A stretch of DNA of 64,000 nt, taken from assembly GCF_000733945.1 (NCBI RefSeq), contig NZ_JPOL01000002.1, positions 444,001 through 508,000 on the forward strand. The letters run 5' to 3'. Shown here piece after piece: positions 9,548 through 17,227 of this stretch. The notes below the pieces were generated by a model, which did not search any database, was not told the origin of the DNA, and saw nothing but the letters and a program-made list of their open reading frames with translations. The DNA is from Flavimarina sp. Hel_I_48 (GTDB lineage: Bacteria; Bacteroidota; Bacteroidia; Flavobacteriales; Flavobacteriaceae). Made by a program: the position numbers and the translations under genes. How positions within the stretch are numbered: position 1 is the first letter of the stretch; each line of letters opens with the position of its first letter.

Positions 9548-11326
9548 ATGAAATTATTGTCTTTACGTTTACTCCTACTTCTTGGTTTTTTTTCAATTTC
9601 TGTGGTTGCCCAGAAAAATTACAAAATTCATTCCCACAATGATTATGGGCAGGATTTTCCTTTTTGGAAAGCTTATGTGAGCGGCGCATCTTCCATAGAG
9701 ATTGACGTCTTTTTACAGCATAGAAAACTGTACGTTACCCATGCCGAGGAAGAGATCTCGCCTGAAAAAACCATTGAGAATCTGTATCTCGATCCGCTGT
9801 CTAAACTGGCTAAAAGTGGTAAATTAAGGAAGGTTCAGATACTGGTGGATATCAAATCTGATGCGCGTAAAACGCTTGAAAAACTGGTTAAAATAGTCAA
9901 AAACCGACCAGAATTGGCAGAAAATAACAACCTTCGCTTTGTTATTTCCGGGAATCGCCCACAACCTTCCGAATATAAAAATTATCCAGATTTTATCCAT
10001 TTTGACCATCAGTACCTTGAAAATTTAACGACCATTGCTTTAGAGAAAATAGCATTGGTAAGTGTTAATTTCAAGGATTTTTCGGTCTGGAACGGACTGG
10101 GACGCATGACCGAAACCGATCTGGCACGGGTCAAAAATGCTATCGCGCAGGCGCACTCCGTTCATAAACCCTTCCGGTTTTGGGGTGCGCCAGATACTGA
10201 AACAGCATGGAGCCGTTTTGCCGAACTTGGCATCGATTTTATAAATACAGATCACCCGGTCAGGGCTTCACAATACCTTGAAACCCTGGATAGCAGAAAA
10301 TTTCAGCTTCAGCAAAAAATCCCTATTTACCATCCACACTTTGCATACGCTGAAGATGACAAACCGAAAAATGTGGTACTCCTCATAGGCGACGGCAACG
10401 GCCTGAGTCAGATTTCTTCGGCAATGATCGCAAATGGCGGCGCATTGACGTTAACGCAGCTCAAAACCCTGGGATTGATAAAAACCTTTTCTTTTGACGA
10501 TCTGGTCACTGATTCTGCGGCCGGGGGAACGGCAATGGCCACGGGTGCAAAAACCAATAACCGTGCGATTGGCACTGATCCTTCCGGAAAACCGCTCAAA
10601 AATATCACCGAAACCCTTTCTGCCCACGGGTTTTTAAACGGAGTGATGACCACAGACAAAATCACCGGCGCCACACCTTCCACTTTTTATGCGCATGTGC
10701 CAGAACGCGACGACAGCGCGACGATTTTAAAGGATTTAGCGAAGAGCAAAATTGATTTTTTTGTTTCGGCAGGCGCTAATGATTTTGATGCTATTCATCA
10801 GGATTTTGAGCGCAAAAAACTTGCTGATATTACGGATTTCAGCAAGAGAACGGCAGTTTTTCTTTCCGAAAATGATCTGGATACGGCTTCAAAACGCGGT
10901 ACTATCTTTCCGGAACATGTCAAAAAAGTGCTCCAAACACTGGAAAATCAGGAGAAACCTTACTTTTTGATGATAGAAGCGGCAAAAATAGACAGCAACG
11001 GCCATAACAATAATGTAAGCGGCATTGTTGAAGAAATGCTCGATTTTGATCAGGCGATCGCCGAAGTTTTAAAGGTGGCCGATAAAAACGAAAATACGCT
11101 GGTCGTGATTACCGCAGATCATGAAACTTCCGGCTTTGGTATTTTGCAGGGCAGCCTTAAAAATGGCGAACTAAAAGGCGATTTTCTCACCAATGATCAC
11201 ACTGCTACCATGGTTCCGCTTTTTGCCTATGGTCCACAGTCCGGACTTTTTCAAGGGGTTTTTGAAAATACCGAAATCCATAACAAAATTATTCAGGCCT
11301 TACAAATAGAAGTAGCTAAAAAGTAA
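9548..11326 (+). CDS. Fusion of GDPD/PI-PLC-like domain and alkaline phosphatase
   Basis: A 592-residue exported protein (signal peptide about 1-21, ending VVAQ) with two enzymes in one chain. Residues 23-245 resemble a glycerophosphodiesterase/PLC-like barrel: HSHNDY at 28-33, EID at 51-53, H65, and NTDHP near 233-237. Residues 273-592 form a PhoA-type alkaline phosphatase with metal ligand D282 (GDGNG), nucleophile S323 (TDSAAGG), E477, D482 and H486 (EAAKIDSNGH), D524 and H525 (TADHETSG), and H551. Its two steps would hydrolyse a phosphodiester and then the resulting monoester, releasing phosphate. It continues the susCD/PI-PLC cluster after a 150-base gap. Confidence 0.87.
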   Translation: MKLLSLRLLLLLGFFSISVVAQKNYKIHSHNDYGQDFPFWKAYVSGASSIEIDVFLQHRKLYVTHAEEEISPEKTIENLYLDPLSKLAKSGKLRKVQILVDIKSDARKTLEKLVKIVKNRPELAENNNLRFVISGNRPQPSEYKNYPDFIHFDHQYLENLTTIALEKIALVSVNFKDFSVWNGLGRMTETDLARVKNAIAQAHSVHKPFRFWGAPDTETAWSRFAELGIDFINTDHPVRASQYLETLDSRKFQLQQKIPIYHPHFAYAEDDKPKNVVLLIGDGNGLSQISSAMIANGGALTLTQLKTLGLIKTFSFDDLVTDSAAGGTAMATGAKTNNRAIGTDPSGKPLKNITETLSAHGFLNGVMTTDKITGATPSTFYAHVPERDDSATILKDLAKSKIDFFVSAGANDFDAIHQDFERKKLADITDFSKRTAVFLSENDLDTASKRGTIFPEHVKKVLQTLENQEKPYFLMIEAAKIDSNGHNNNVSGIVEEMLDFDQAIAEVLKVADKNENTLVVITADHETSGFGILQGSLKNGELKGDFLTNDHTATMVPLFAYGPQSGLFQGVFENTEIHNKIIQALQIEVAKK

Positions 11327-11332
11327 AAGAAT

Positions 11333-13204
11333 TCAATTTTCTAATGGCACTACAGCGCCGGTATCAAGATCAATTTTAAAATGATCTGCCGGCTGGCCGT
11401 TCATAAACTTTTTAAAAATGCTCATAAACAACCAAAGTTTATGGGCATTTGAGCTTTCCGGGGCATTTTTTAAACGCTGATTTTTTAAAACTTTCTCTTG
11501 AAGCTGCCGGTACTGCTCAAGCCGCTGCGCGCCAATGTAAGGTTTAGCCAACACGTCCGCGCTACGCAAACGGTAAAAATCAAATACCATATCAAAGCCC
11601 GTCCAGGAATCAAAATCGCTTGAAAAAGGAGTGTTTTTACTCGATTTTAGTGGTTTTTCCGAGGTTTTTATCGCTATGGAATTTTTAGCTTTTAAGTTTA
11701 GATCTTCAGTATTTGTACCGGCGATTGCAAGTAGTTCTTCTCCTGTTTTTTCGATCAGAAAGTGCTGAAATTCCGCTGGCCAGTCTTCCGGAAGAAACCG
11801 CAATTGGACCAGGTTTTTCAAATGAGCGGTAGTAAATTCAAGATAATTTTTACTTTCTAGAATCGTATTGTCCCACACCGGAAGTTCGTTCTGAGTCAGA
11901 AATTCATGTTCCATCTTATATAAAGGAAAAAATTCATCAAAGCGCGGAACATCAGTAACAGGAATAGTTTGCACCTCCAGTTCTTTTGATCCCTTGAACG
12001 TAAGTATTTTATAAGCGGGAATATACGCGCCTAGGGACGGCGTCTGGATATTTACTATAAAATCCCCGTTTTCATAGGTTCTCAAACCGGTATCATTAAT
12101 ATGCATATGCCCGGCTACATGCAGTTTTACATCGGCATTTGCCAGGGTTTTCGCAATTTTCTCCTCCGGGACGCGCTCCAGTTGCCACTTATTTTCCCCT
12201 AACAATCCTTCAATTTCTGCCGAGGCATTGTCGTTAAAATCCACTGCGGGATAATGACTGAAAGCGATGAGTTTTTTACCATTTTTTCGGGCTCGTTCCG
12301 CTACGCTTTCAATCCATTTAAAAAGATGTTTTTTCTGATCTATAGTTTGATTATAGCCCACGCTCGCGCTACTAAAAGACTGCTCTTCATCTTTTTCCTG
12401 TAGAATGTAGGAATTCCCATCTATCGCCAGCAACCACAAACCCGCTACCGGTTCCACAAGGTAAGAAGCATCCGGAATTTGTAGATTTTCGGCTATTTTA
12501 TAGCTTCTTTTGTCAATTTTTGCTGCTTTTTTCGCCTTTTTAAAGCTGTAATTTGCTTCCGTATACTTCGAAAATGGCGTTTCCCAGTACAAATACCGCT
12601 TCTGCGGAAAAAAACCAAAATCCTTCAAATTCCCAAAGATTTCCTTGTACCCGGATTTTGCCAAACCTGTTTCGATCACTACCGGATTTTCCCTAATAAA
12701 ATCTTCTTTATGAAGTCCTTTTTTGCTGAAAATTGGTTGGTTTTTACCGTTTTTTCCGAGAAAATCGGTTTTACCGGCTTCGGTTAAAAAAGGTCCTACA
12801 GGATCGTGATTGCCGGTGGTTATAAAAAAGGAAATGTCGTACTTTTCGGTATATTCTTTTAAGATTTTTGCCAGTCCTTTGACATGTATAAGTTGGCCAT
12901 CATCTGTATAATCACCGGGCAGCGCAACCAGTTTTATTCCCCTCGCTGCAATGGCATCAAGCGTGGCGCGCAGTGCAAAATAATTCTCGTTGAAAAGGCG
13001 CGTAGAATGTAATTGCGCGGCCATAGTCCTGATCTTCGCCATTTTTGAACCGCCTTCTATGGGCAAGCCCTCAAAATCTTCATACGCTGCGTAATTATCC
13101 TGAAAATGGATATCTGAGACAAAGGCGACTTTTAGATTTACACTTTTCTGTGCGTAAATAACCGGTAACCAAAACATGGATACTAATAAAAATAATCGCG
13201 TCAT
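11333..13204 (-). CDS. Exported calcineurin-like metallophosphoesterase
   Basis: A protein of about 623 residues. The longer frame opens at 13234, but the ATG at 13204 begins a clean signal peptide (MTRLFLLVSMFW to YAQ). Binuclear metal motifs are complete: VSDIH, GDYTDD, GNHD, FSHYP and VAGHMH. A C-terminal extension of over 200 residues has no family I can name. It converges on the GDPD/alkaline phosphatase gene, the stop codons being only about six bases apart. It is probably periplasmic and part of the same phosphate-ester processing set, though it is on the other strand and could be regulated separately. Confidence 0.85.
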   Translation of the reverse strand: MTRLFLLVSMFWLPVIYAQKSVNLKVAFVSDIHFQDNYAAYEDFEGLPIEGGSKMAKIRTMAAQLHSTRLFNENYFALRATLDAIAARGIKLVALPGDYTDDGQLIHVKGLAKILKEYTEKYDISFFITTGNHDPVGPFLTEAGKTDFLGKNGKNQPIFSKKGLHKEDFIRENPVVIETGLAKSGYKEIFGNLKDFGFFPQKRYLYWETPFSKYTEANYSFKKAKKAAKIDKRSYKIAENLQIPDASYLVEPVAGLWLLAIDGNSYILQEKDEEQSFSSASVGYNQTIDQKKHLFKWIESVAERARKNGKKLIAFSHYPAVDFNDNASAEIEGLLGENKWQLERVPEEKIAKTLANADVKLHVAGHMHINDTGLRTYENGDFIVNIQTPSLGAYIPAYKILTFKGSKELEVQTIPVTDVPRFDEFFPLYKMEHEFLTQNELPVWDNTILESKNYLEFTTAHLKNLVQLRFLPEDWPAEFQHFLIEKTGEELLAIAGTNTEDLNLKAKNSIAIKTSEKPLKSSKNTPFSSDFDSWTGFDMVFDFYRLRSADVLAKPYIGAQRLEQYRQLQEKVLKNQRLKNAPESSNAHKLWLFMSIFKKFMNGQPADHFKIDLDTGAVVPLEN

Positions 13205-13284
13205 AATCTCCAATTTTAGGGTGCAGTATAGCAAAATTTAAAAAAACCAACTGTGTGTTGAGGTTAAATTATACGCCCTATGGA

Positions 13285-13301
13285 AACCTAAATGTTAGGT
13301 T
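13285..13301. repeat. Small inverted repeat
   Basis: AACCTAA and TTAGGTT form seven-base arms around ATG, in the upstream region of the metallophosphoesterase gene. It may be a regulator site or a short hairpin. No T-run follows. Confidence 0.3.
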
Positions 13302-13373
13302 GGCCTACAGCATTATTTGAATGAATGTACCATCTTATACTAAAATATATTCAACGCTCTTAAAACGAAATTT

Positions 13374-13479
13374 GCGTTAGGGATTGCAGTGAATTGTTTG
13401 GCACCTTCCGGGAGGAAGCCTTTTTGAGAGGCACGAGCAAAAAGATTGCAACGTAAAGCCCGACCCGTAGGGAAACGCC
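13374..13479. repeat. Degenerate copy of a dispersed flavobacterial intergenic element
   Basis: The order GCGTTAGGGATTG, GGAGGAAGCCTTTTTGAGAG, AAAAAGATTGCAACG, AAAGCCCGACCC and GGGAAACGCC has the layout I recall for a palindrome-rich, REP-like element scattered between genes in many Flavobacteriia. It lies between the phosphoesterase and the DUF421 gene. The identification is from memory of the pattern, not from a search. Confidence 0.5.
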
Positions 13480-13512
13480 AATAAACCTGAAATTACCAGA
13501 AGTAAATTATAA

Positions 13513-14046
13513 TCAGGACCGGTCTACACCTTGCATAAGCCAGAGATCAAGGTCCATATCCTTTTCTGCATGCAATACCGAAATGTCGCCGGTCGTTTCA
13601 AAAACAACCGCTTTTACTTCAGAGAGCTGCTTTACATTTGCCGCTCTAAGGCAGCTGCGCAAATCCCCTTCGGTCACCCGTGCTTTGCGCAGGTTTTCGG
13701 TAAGGATTACCTGGCCGTCCATAAGGAGCAAGGGCGTATTGTCCATCAAAGATTGAATCTTGTCATTTCTTCTGATAAATGCGGCAGCGATCTGTAAAAC
13801 GTACACGCTTGTAAGTCCCACGGCGCCTTCCACCAGACTTACACTAGAAGAAAGTGCGGTCGTGGCTATTATAGAACCCACTGCGACGGTCATGGCAAAA
13901 TCAAAACTTGACATTTTTGAAAAACTTCTTTTTCCGCAAATACGTGTCAAAATGATGACCGATAGGTAAATTCCCAGCGTGCTTAAAAGTATTGTGCAAA
14001 CCCCTAAGAGGGAAATATCATAAAGTTTTTCCATGGTAAAAATCAT
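13513..14046 (-). CDS. DUF421 (YetF-like) membrane protein
   Basis: A 177-residue protein with three predicted transmembrane segments in the first 95 residues, followed by a cytoplasmic DUF421 domain. The RICGKRSFSKMSSFDFAMTVAVGSI stretch (about 35-60) is the hallmark of this family, and PLLLMDGQVILTENLRKARV begins the soluble domain. The function of DUF421 proteins is largely unknown. Some are linked to spore or envelope stress in other phyla. No operon partner is evident. Confidence 0.85.
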   Translation of the reverse strand: MIFTMEKLYDISLLGVCTILLSTLGIYLSVIILTRICGKRSFSKMSSFDFAMTVAVGSIIATTALSSSVSLVEGAVGLTSVYVLQIAAAFIRRNDKIQSLMDNTPLLLMDGQVILTENLRKARVTEGDLRSCLRAANVKQLSEVKAVVFETTGDISVLHAEKDMDLDLWLMQGVDRS

Positions 14047-14310
14047 TTTTTTGGTTGGTCGTTTCTTAAATTTAAAATACGGAACTACCTAAATATAATA
14101 TCAGCAATAGGTTAATCGTAATGGAATCGGTTTTATTTCTAACGAAATTAATTGACGTGCATAAAACCGAAATATCAACCAATAATTCGGCTCTAAACAC
14201 TAGTTTTTGGCACATTTTCGGCTTAAATTGGTTATATTTTGACAGGAAATGAAAAAACCCACAAACACTGTTTGGCACTGGTTTTGCTCCTTTTCTATAA
14301 AAAATGTGCC

Positions 14311-14757
14311 ATGCGAAAACTATTCTATCTTATCCTATCCCTCATTTTTGTTTACAGCTGTGCCACGACACAGAAAAATAATGGATTTACTGATAACCGC
14401 ATGCCTGGCGACACTATTGCTGCCTCAGAAAATGATACCGTACGCATTGCGAATGATAGCCTTGAATATGAAATTATAATCATTGATCCCGGTTTTAATA
14501 CGTTCCTGAATTCCATCGCCCGACCAGAAGGTTATTATTCCCAGAATTACCTGGAGAACAAAAACAAATTTCTTGTAATTGATTATAACCAGCGCGTGAT
14601 GCAGCCTTTTCGCTACAATCCCAATTTATACGAACAGCAGATCAATTATGACGCCAGCATAGATTATGGTTATGAAGTGAATTATAAACTCTACTGCTAC
14701 TTTGTCTTTTTTAGCCGAAAATACAACCAGCGGTTTTCGGTTCCCACAAGAATTTAG
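14311..14757 (+). CDS. Small hypothetical lipoprotein (DUF6146-like)
   Basis: About 148 residues from the ATG at 14311, which gives a lipoprotein signal MRKLFYLILSLIFVYSC with acylated Cys at residue 17. A longer frame from 14239 would bury that signal and is disfavoured. The mature part is acidic and then rich in Tyr and Asn, with NSIARPEGYYSQNYLENKN and NPNLYEQQINYDASIDYG. I recall this as a flavobacterial family of unknown function. It precedes a small membrane protein gene on the same strand by about 50 bases. Confidence 0.7.
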   Translation: MRKLFYLILSLIFVYSCATTQKNNGFTDNRMPGDTIAASENDTVRIANDSLEYEIIIIDPGFNTFLNSIARPEGYYSQNYLENKNKFLVIDYNQRVMQPFRYNPNLYEQQINYDASIDYGYEVNYKLYCYFVFFSRKYNQRFSVPTRI

Positions 14758-14805
14758 CGATCTCTTTTCTATACGCATAACGAAAAGATGTGGTAGTTTT
14801 GCGGC

Positions 14806-15321
14806 GTGGAAGAATTTAAAAGAAAATGGGAAATAACCAAAAACTGGCAACTGTTTTACCCGGTTTTTGGAGTGCTGTTGTCGCTGGGATTTGGCCTTCT
14901 TATCGCCTGGCGCATAGGCGAATCTTATTATAGTTCGCACGAATTGTATTTCCTTTTTACCGCTATCCTCACATTGCTTTTCACGTATCTTATCATCAAA
15001 ATCTGCCTGTTTTGTTTTGTAAAACTGAAAAATAAATGGAAGGTAAATGCCCGGTGGGAATTTATCGCTATTTTCATCGTATTTGCCATCACCGGCTCTA
15101 CCGCCGGCCGTTTATCAAGCCCCGTGATGGATGCCCTGGGATTGGGCAGCGATGCTATTTCGGGATGGATTTACTGGCCGTTGCGCATTATACTTATCTT
15201 CCCGCTGTACCAAATACTTTTGATTCTCGTGGGATGGATTTTTGGTCAATATGACTTTTTCTACGCTTTTGAAAAGAAGATGCTGTCCCGGTTTGGCCTC
15301 GGGTTTTTATTCAAAAAGTAG
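14806..15321 (+). CDS. Small integral membrane protein (DUF6787-like)
   Basis: A 171-residue protein starting at a GTG. There are four hydrophobic stretches (about 17-35, 47-72, 85-100 and 124-147) with the motifs KRKWEITKNWQLFYP, GSTAGRLSSPVMDALG and FGQYDFFYAFEKKMLSRFG. It matches a flavobacterial membrane family with no known role. It is likely co-transcribed with the preceding lipoprotein gene and convergent with nnr. Confidence 0.72.
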   Translation: MEEFKRKWEITKNWQLFYPVFGVLLSLGFGLLIAWRIGESYYSSHELYFLFTAILTLLFTYLIIKICLFCFVKLKNKWKVNARWEFIAIFIVFAITGSTAGRLSSPVMDALGLGSDAISGWIYWPLRIILIFPLYQILLILVGWIFGQYDFFYAFEKKMLSRFGLGFLFKK

Positions 15322-15337
15322 TCGTTTTAAGCCATTT

Positions 15338-16855
15338 TTAGTCCATTTTTCCAGAAATTTTAAGATAAGCTTTTCCTATATGGGCAACTACATCACCCAC
15401 GCTCAAAGCTTCAAATCCCATTTTTTTAGCAGCCAGATCGCCTGCAAGTCCGTGAAGGTAAACGCCCACTATAGCGGCATTTAACGAAGAATATCCTTGT
15501 GCGATGAGTGCGGTTATGATTCCCGTAAGCACATCACCGGTGCCGCCGGTTGCCATACCAGGATTTCCCGTGGTATTGATATACAATTGCTTGTTGTGAA
15601 CGGTTATCGTATTTGCGCCCTTGATAACGAGCACCAGATTATATGTTGAAGCGAATTCTTTTGCCTTTTCCAGTTTGTCAAAATCGTCTTCCCACTCCCC
15701 TATTAACCGCTGAAGCTCTTTGGGATGTGGCGTCAGCACCGTTTCCGGCGGCAATGCGTTGAGGAACTCTTTATTTTTAGAAATACAGTTTAGCGCATCT
15801 GCGTCTATGACCAGCGGTTTTTGATTGACTTTCAGAAAATTCCCCAAAGCCTTGATGGTAATGGGTGCGGTTTCCATTCCCATACCTATCCCGATGACAT
15901 CTGGTTCCAGATCAAAGGCTATTTCTTCTATCATTTTCCCGGTATGCCTATCTGTAAGCACCATAACTTCTGGAATCGTGCTCTGTAAAATAGGCATGGC
16001 AAACTGCGGAATATAGGTAGAAACGAGTCCGCTGCCTGCTTTGAGGCACGCTTTCGCCGAAAGGACAACAGCACCCATTTTTCCGTAGCTACCGCCTATT
16101 ATTAGACTATGTCCAAAAGTTCCTTTGTGGGTGTATTTATCGCGCTTTTTATAGCGTTTTTTGATTTCGGCAAAGTCTATCAGACGTATATCGGTCTGCG
16201 CTTCGGAAAGGTATGCATCATCAAGTCCTATATCAAGCACTTTCCATTCTTTAATATTTTTACCGGTTTGTGGTAGAAACATGACCAACTTGGGCACCTG
16301 AAAAGTCAATAACATATCCACCTGTACGACCGGTTCATCCTCTTTTGGCACTTCGTCAAGATAAAGTCCGGAAGCGATATCTATTCCAACCACAAAAGCG
16401 CTGCTATTATTGATATGCCTGAATAACTCCTGCACCCACTCTGGCGCCGGCCGATTGTAACCAATACCAAAAATGGCATCTATAACGGTCTCTTCTGGCT
16501 TAATTTCTGGCAGTTCACTAGATTCCTGAATTTCCTGAACTTTGGCGTTTTCTTCCTTTTCAAGTTTCTTTTTAGAAGCTTCAAAATCGGCAGATCGTTT
16601 ATCAGCGTAGGCAACTATATAGGTTTGCACCTTAAAACCTTCGGCAAGCAACCTTCTTGCAATCACGAGACCGTCGCCTCCATTATTCCCTATTCCACAA
16701 AAAACATGGATTTTTTCCGTTTTCGATAGGTTGTTGTTGAGCCAGTCAAACGCTTTGCCAGAAGCCCGCTCCATAAGTGTCAAAGACGTGATATCTTGAT
16801 TCTGTATCGTCGCTTGATCTGCCTTATAGATTTGATCGCGATTTAAAATTTTCAT
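15338..16855 (-). CDS. nnr: Bifunctional NAD(P)H-hydrate epimerase/dehydratase
   Basis: A 505-residue two-domain repair enzyme. The N-terminal YjeF epimerase domain (about 1-215) has the GIGNNGGDG loop at 54-62 and interconverts R and S hydrates of NAD(P)H. The C-terminal dehydratase (about 230-500) has the ribokinase-like GGTGD motif at 437-441 and removes water from the S form using ADP or ATP. The length matches bifunctional bacterial Nnr. It is a housekeeping gene, convergent with the preceding membrane protein gene and divergent from the thr operon. Confidence 0.95.
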   Translation of the reverse strand: MKILNRDQIYKADQATIQNQDITSLTLMERASGKAFDWLNNNLSKTEKIHVFCGIGNNGGDGLVIARRLLAEGFKVQTYIVAYADKRSADFEASKKKLEKEENAKVQEIQESSELPEIKPEETVIDAIFGIGYNRPAPEWVQELFRHINNSSAFVVGIDIASGLYLDEVPKEDEPVVQVDMLLTFQVPKLVMFLPQTGKNIKEWKVLDIGLDDAYLSEAQTDIRLIDFAEIKKRYKKRDKYTHKGTFGHSLIIGGSYGKMGAVVLSAKACLKAGSGLVSTYIPQFAMPILQSTIPEVMVLTDRHTGKMIEEIAFDLEPDVIGIGMGMETAPITIKALGNFLKVNQKPLVIDADALNCISKNKEFLNALPPETVLTPHPKELQRLIGEWEDDFDKLEKAKEFASTYNLVLVIKGANTITVHNKQLYINTTGNPGMATGGTGDVLTGIITALIAQGYSSLNAAIVGVYLHGLAGDLAAKKMGFEALSVGDVVAHIGKAYLKISGKMD

Positions 16856-16994
16856 GCTATACTATTTGAGTTGAAGGATTCCACAAGAATCTTGCGTTTT
16901 ACATCAAATAATTCAAAGAACAGTCTTTAAATTAAGTGTGGTTACCAAATTCTGAAAAATCCACTTTAAACCTTGAGTATCCCAGTAAAAATAA

Positions 16995-17002
16995 TACTTT
17001 TG
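16995..17002 (+). promoter_or_regulatory. Promoter of the thr operon leader
   Basis: TACTTTTG matches TAnnTTTG exactly. A TTG at 16973-16975 stands 19 bases upstream, the ideal Bacteroidota -33/-7 spacing. Transcription would begin just before the leader ORF at 17015 and about 225 bases ahead of thrA. Confidence 0.72.
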
Positions 17003-17014
17003 AGTCTTAACCTC

Positions 17015-17071
17015 ATGAGCATGAAAGCGATTAAGGCCTATTTTATCATTCTTTTAAAGATAACAGGTTAG
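17015..17071 (+). CDS. thrL: Putative thr operon leader peptide
   Basis: An 18-codon ORF, MSMKAIKAYFIILLKITG, starts 12 bases after the -7 element and is followed by a hairpin before thrA. Four of 18 codons are Ile and one is Thr, plausible sensors since Ile and Thr are the end products of this pathway. It could also begin at the second ATG, 17021. The context fits classical ribosome-mediated attenuation. Conservation in relatives has not been tested, so translation is inferred. Confidence 0.55.
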   Translation: MSMKAIKAYFIILLKITG

Positions 17072-17096
17072 AAAGCAATTTCCCGGTACATTTTTA

Positions 17097-17136
17097 TCGA
17101 TAAACACTTTTGCGGGATGCGCCGCGTGTTTTTCGA
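17097..17136 (+). promoter_or_regulatory. Leader hairpin (possible attenuator) before thrA
   Basis: TCGATAAACAC (17097-17107) pairs with GTGTTTTTCGA (17126-17136) in 10 of 11 positions, and an inner GCG/CGC pair extends the stem. A run of five T lies in the 3' arm. Upstream AATTTCCC and downstream GGGAGAAAT could form an alternative pairing. The energy of the two structures was not computed. Confidence 0.45.
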
Positions 17137-17227
17137 TATTGGCATGAATTGGGAGAAATCGACATTGAAAATCGGTTAATGCGGGGAAGCACATAAATTA
17201 ATTAATCAAGATCCAAACACTTCTATT

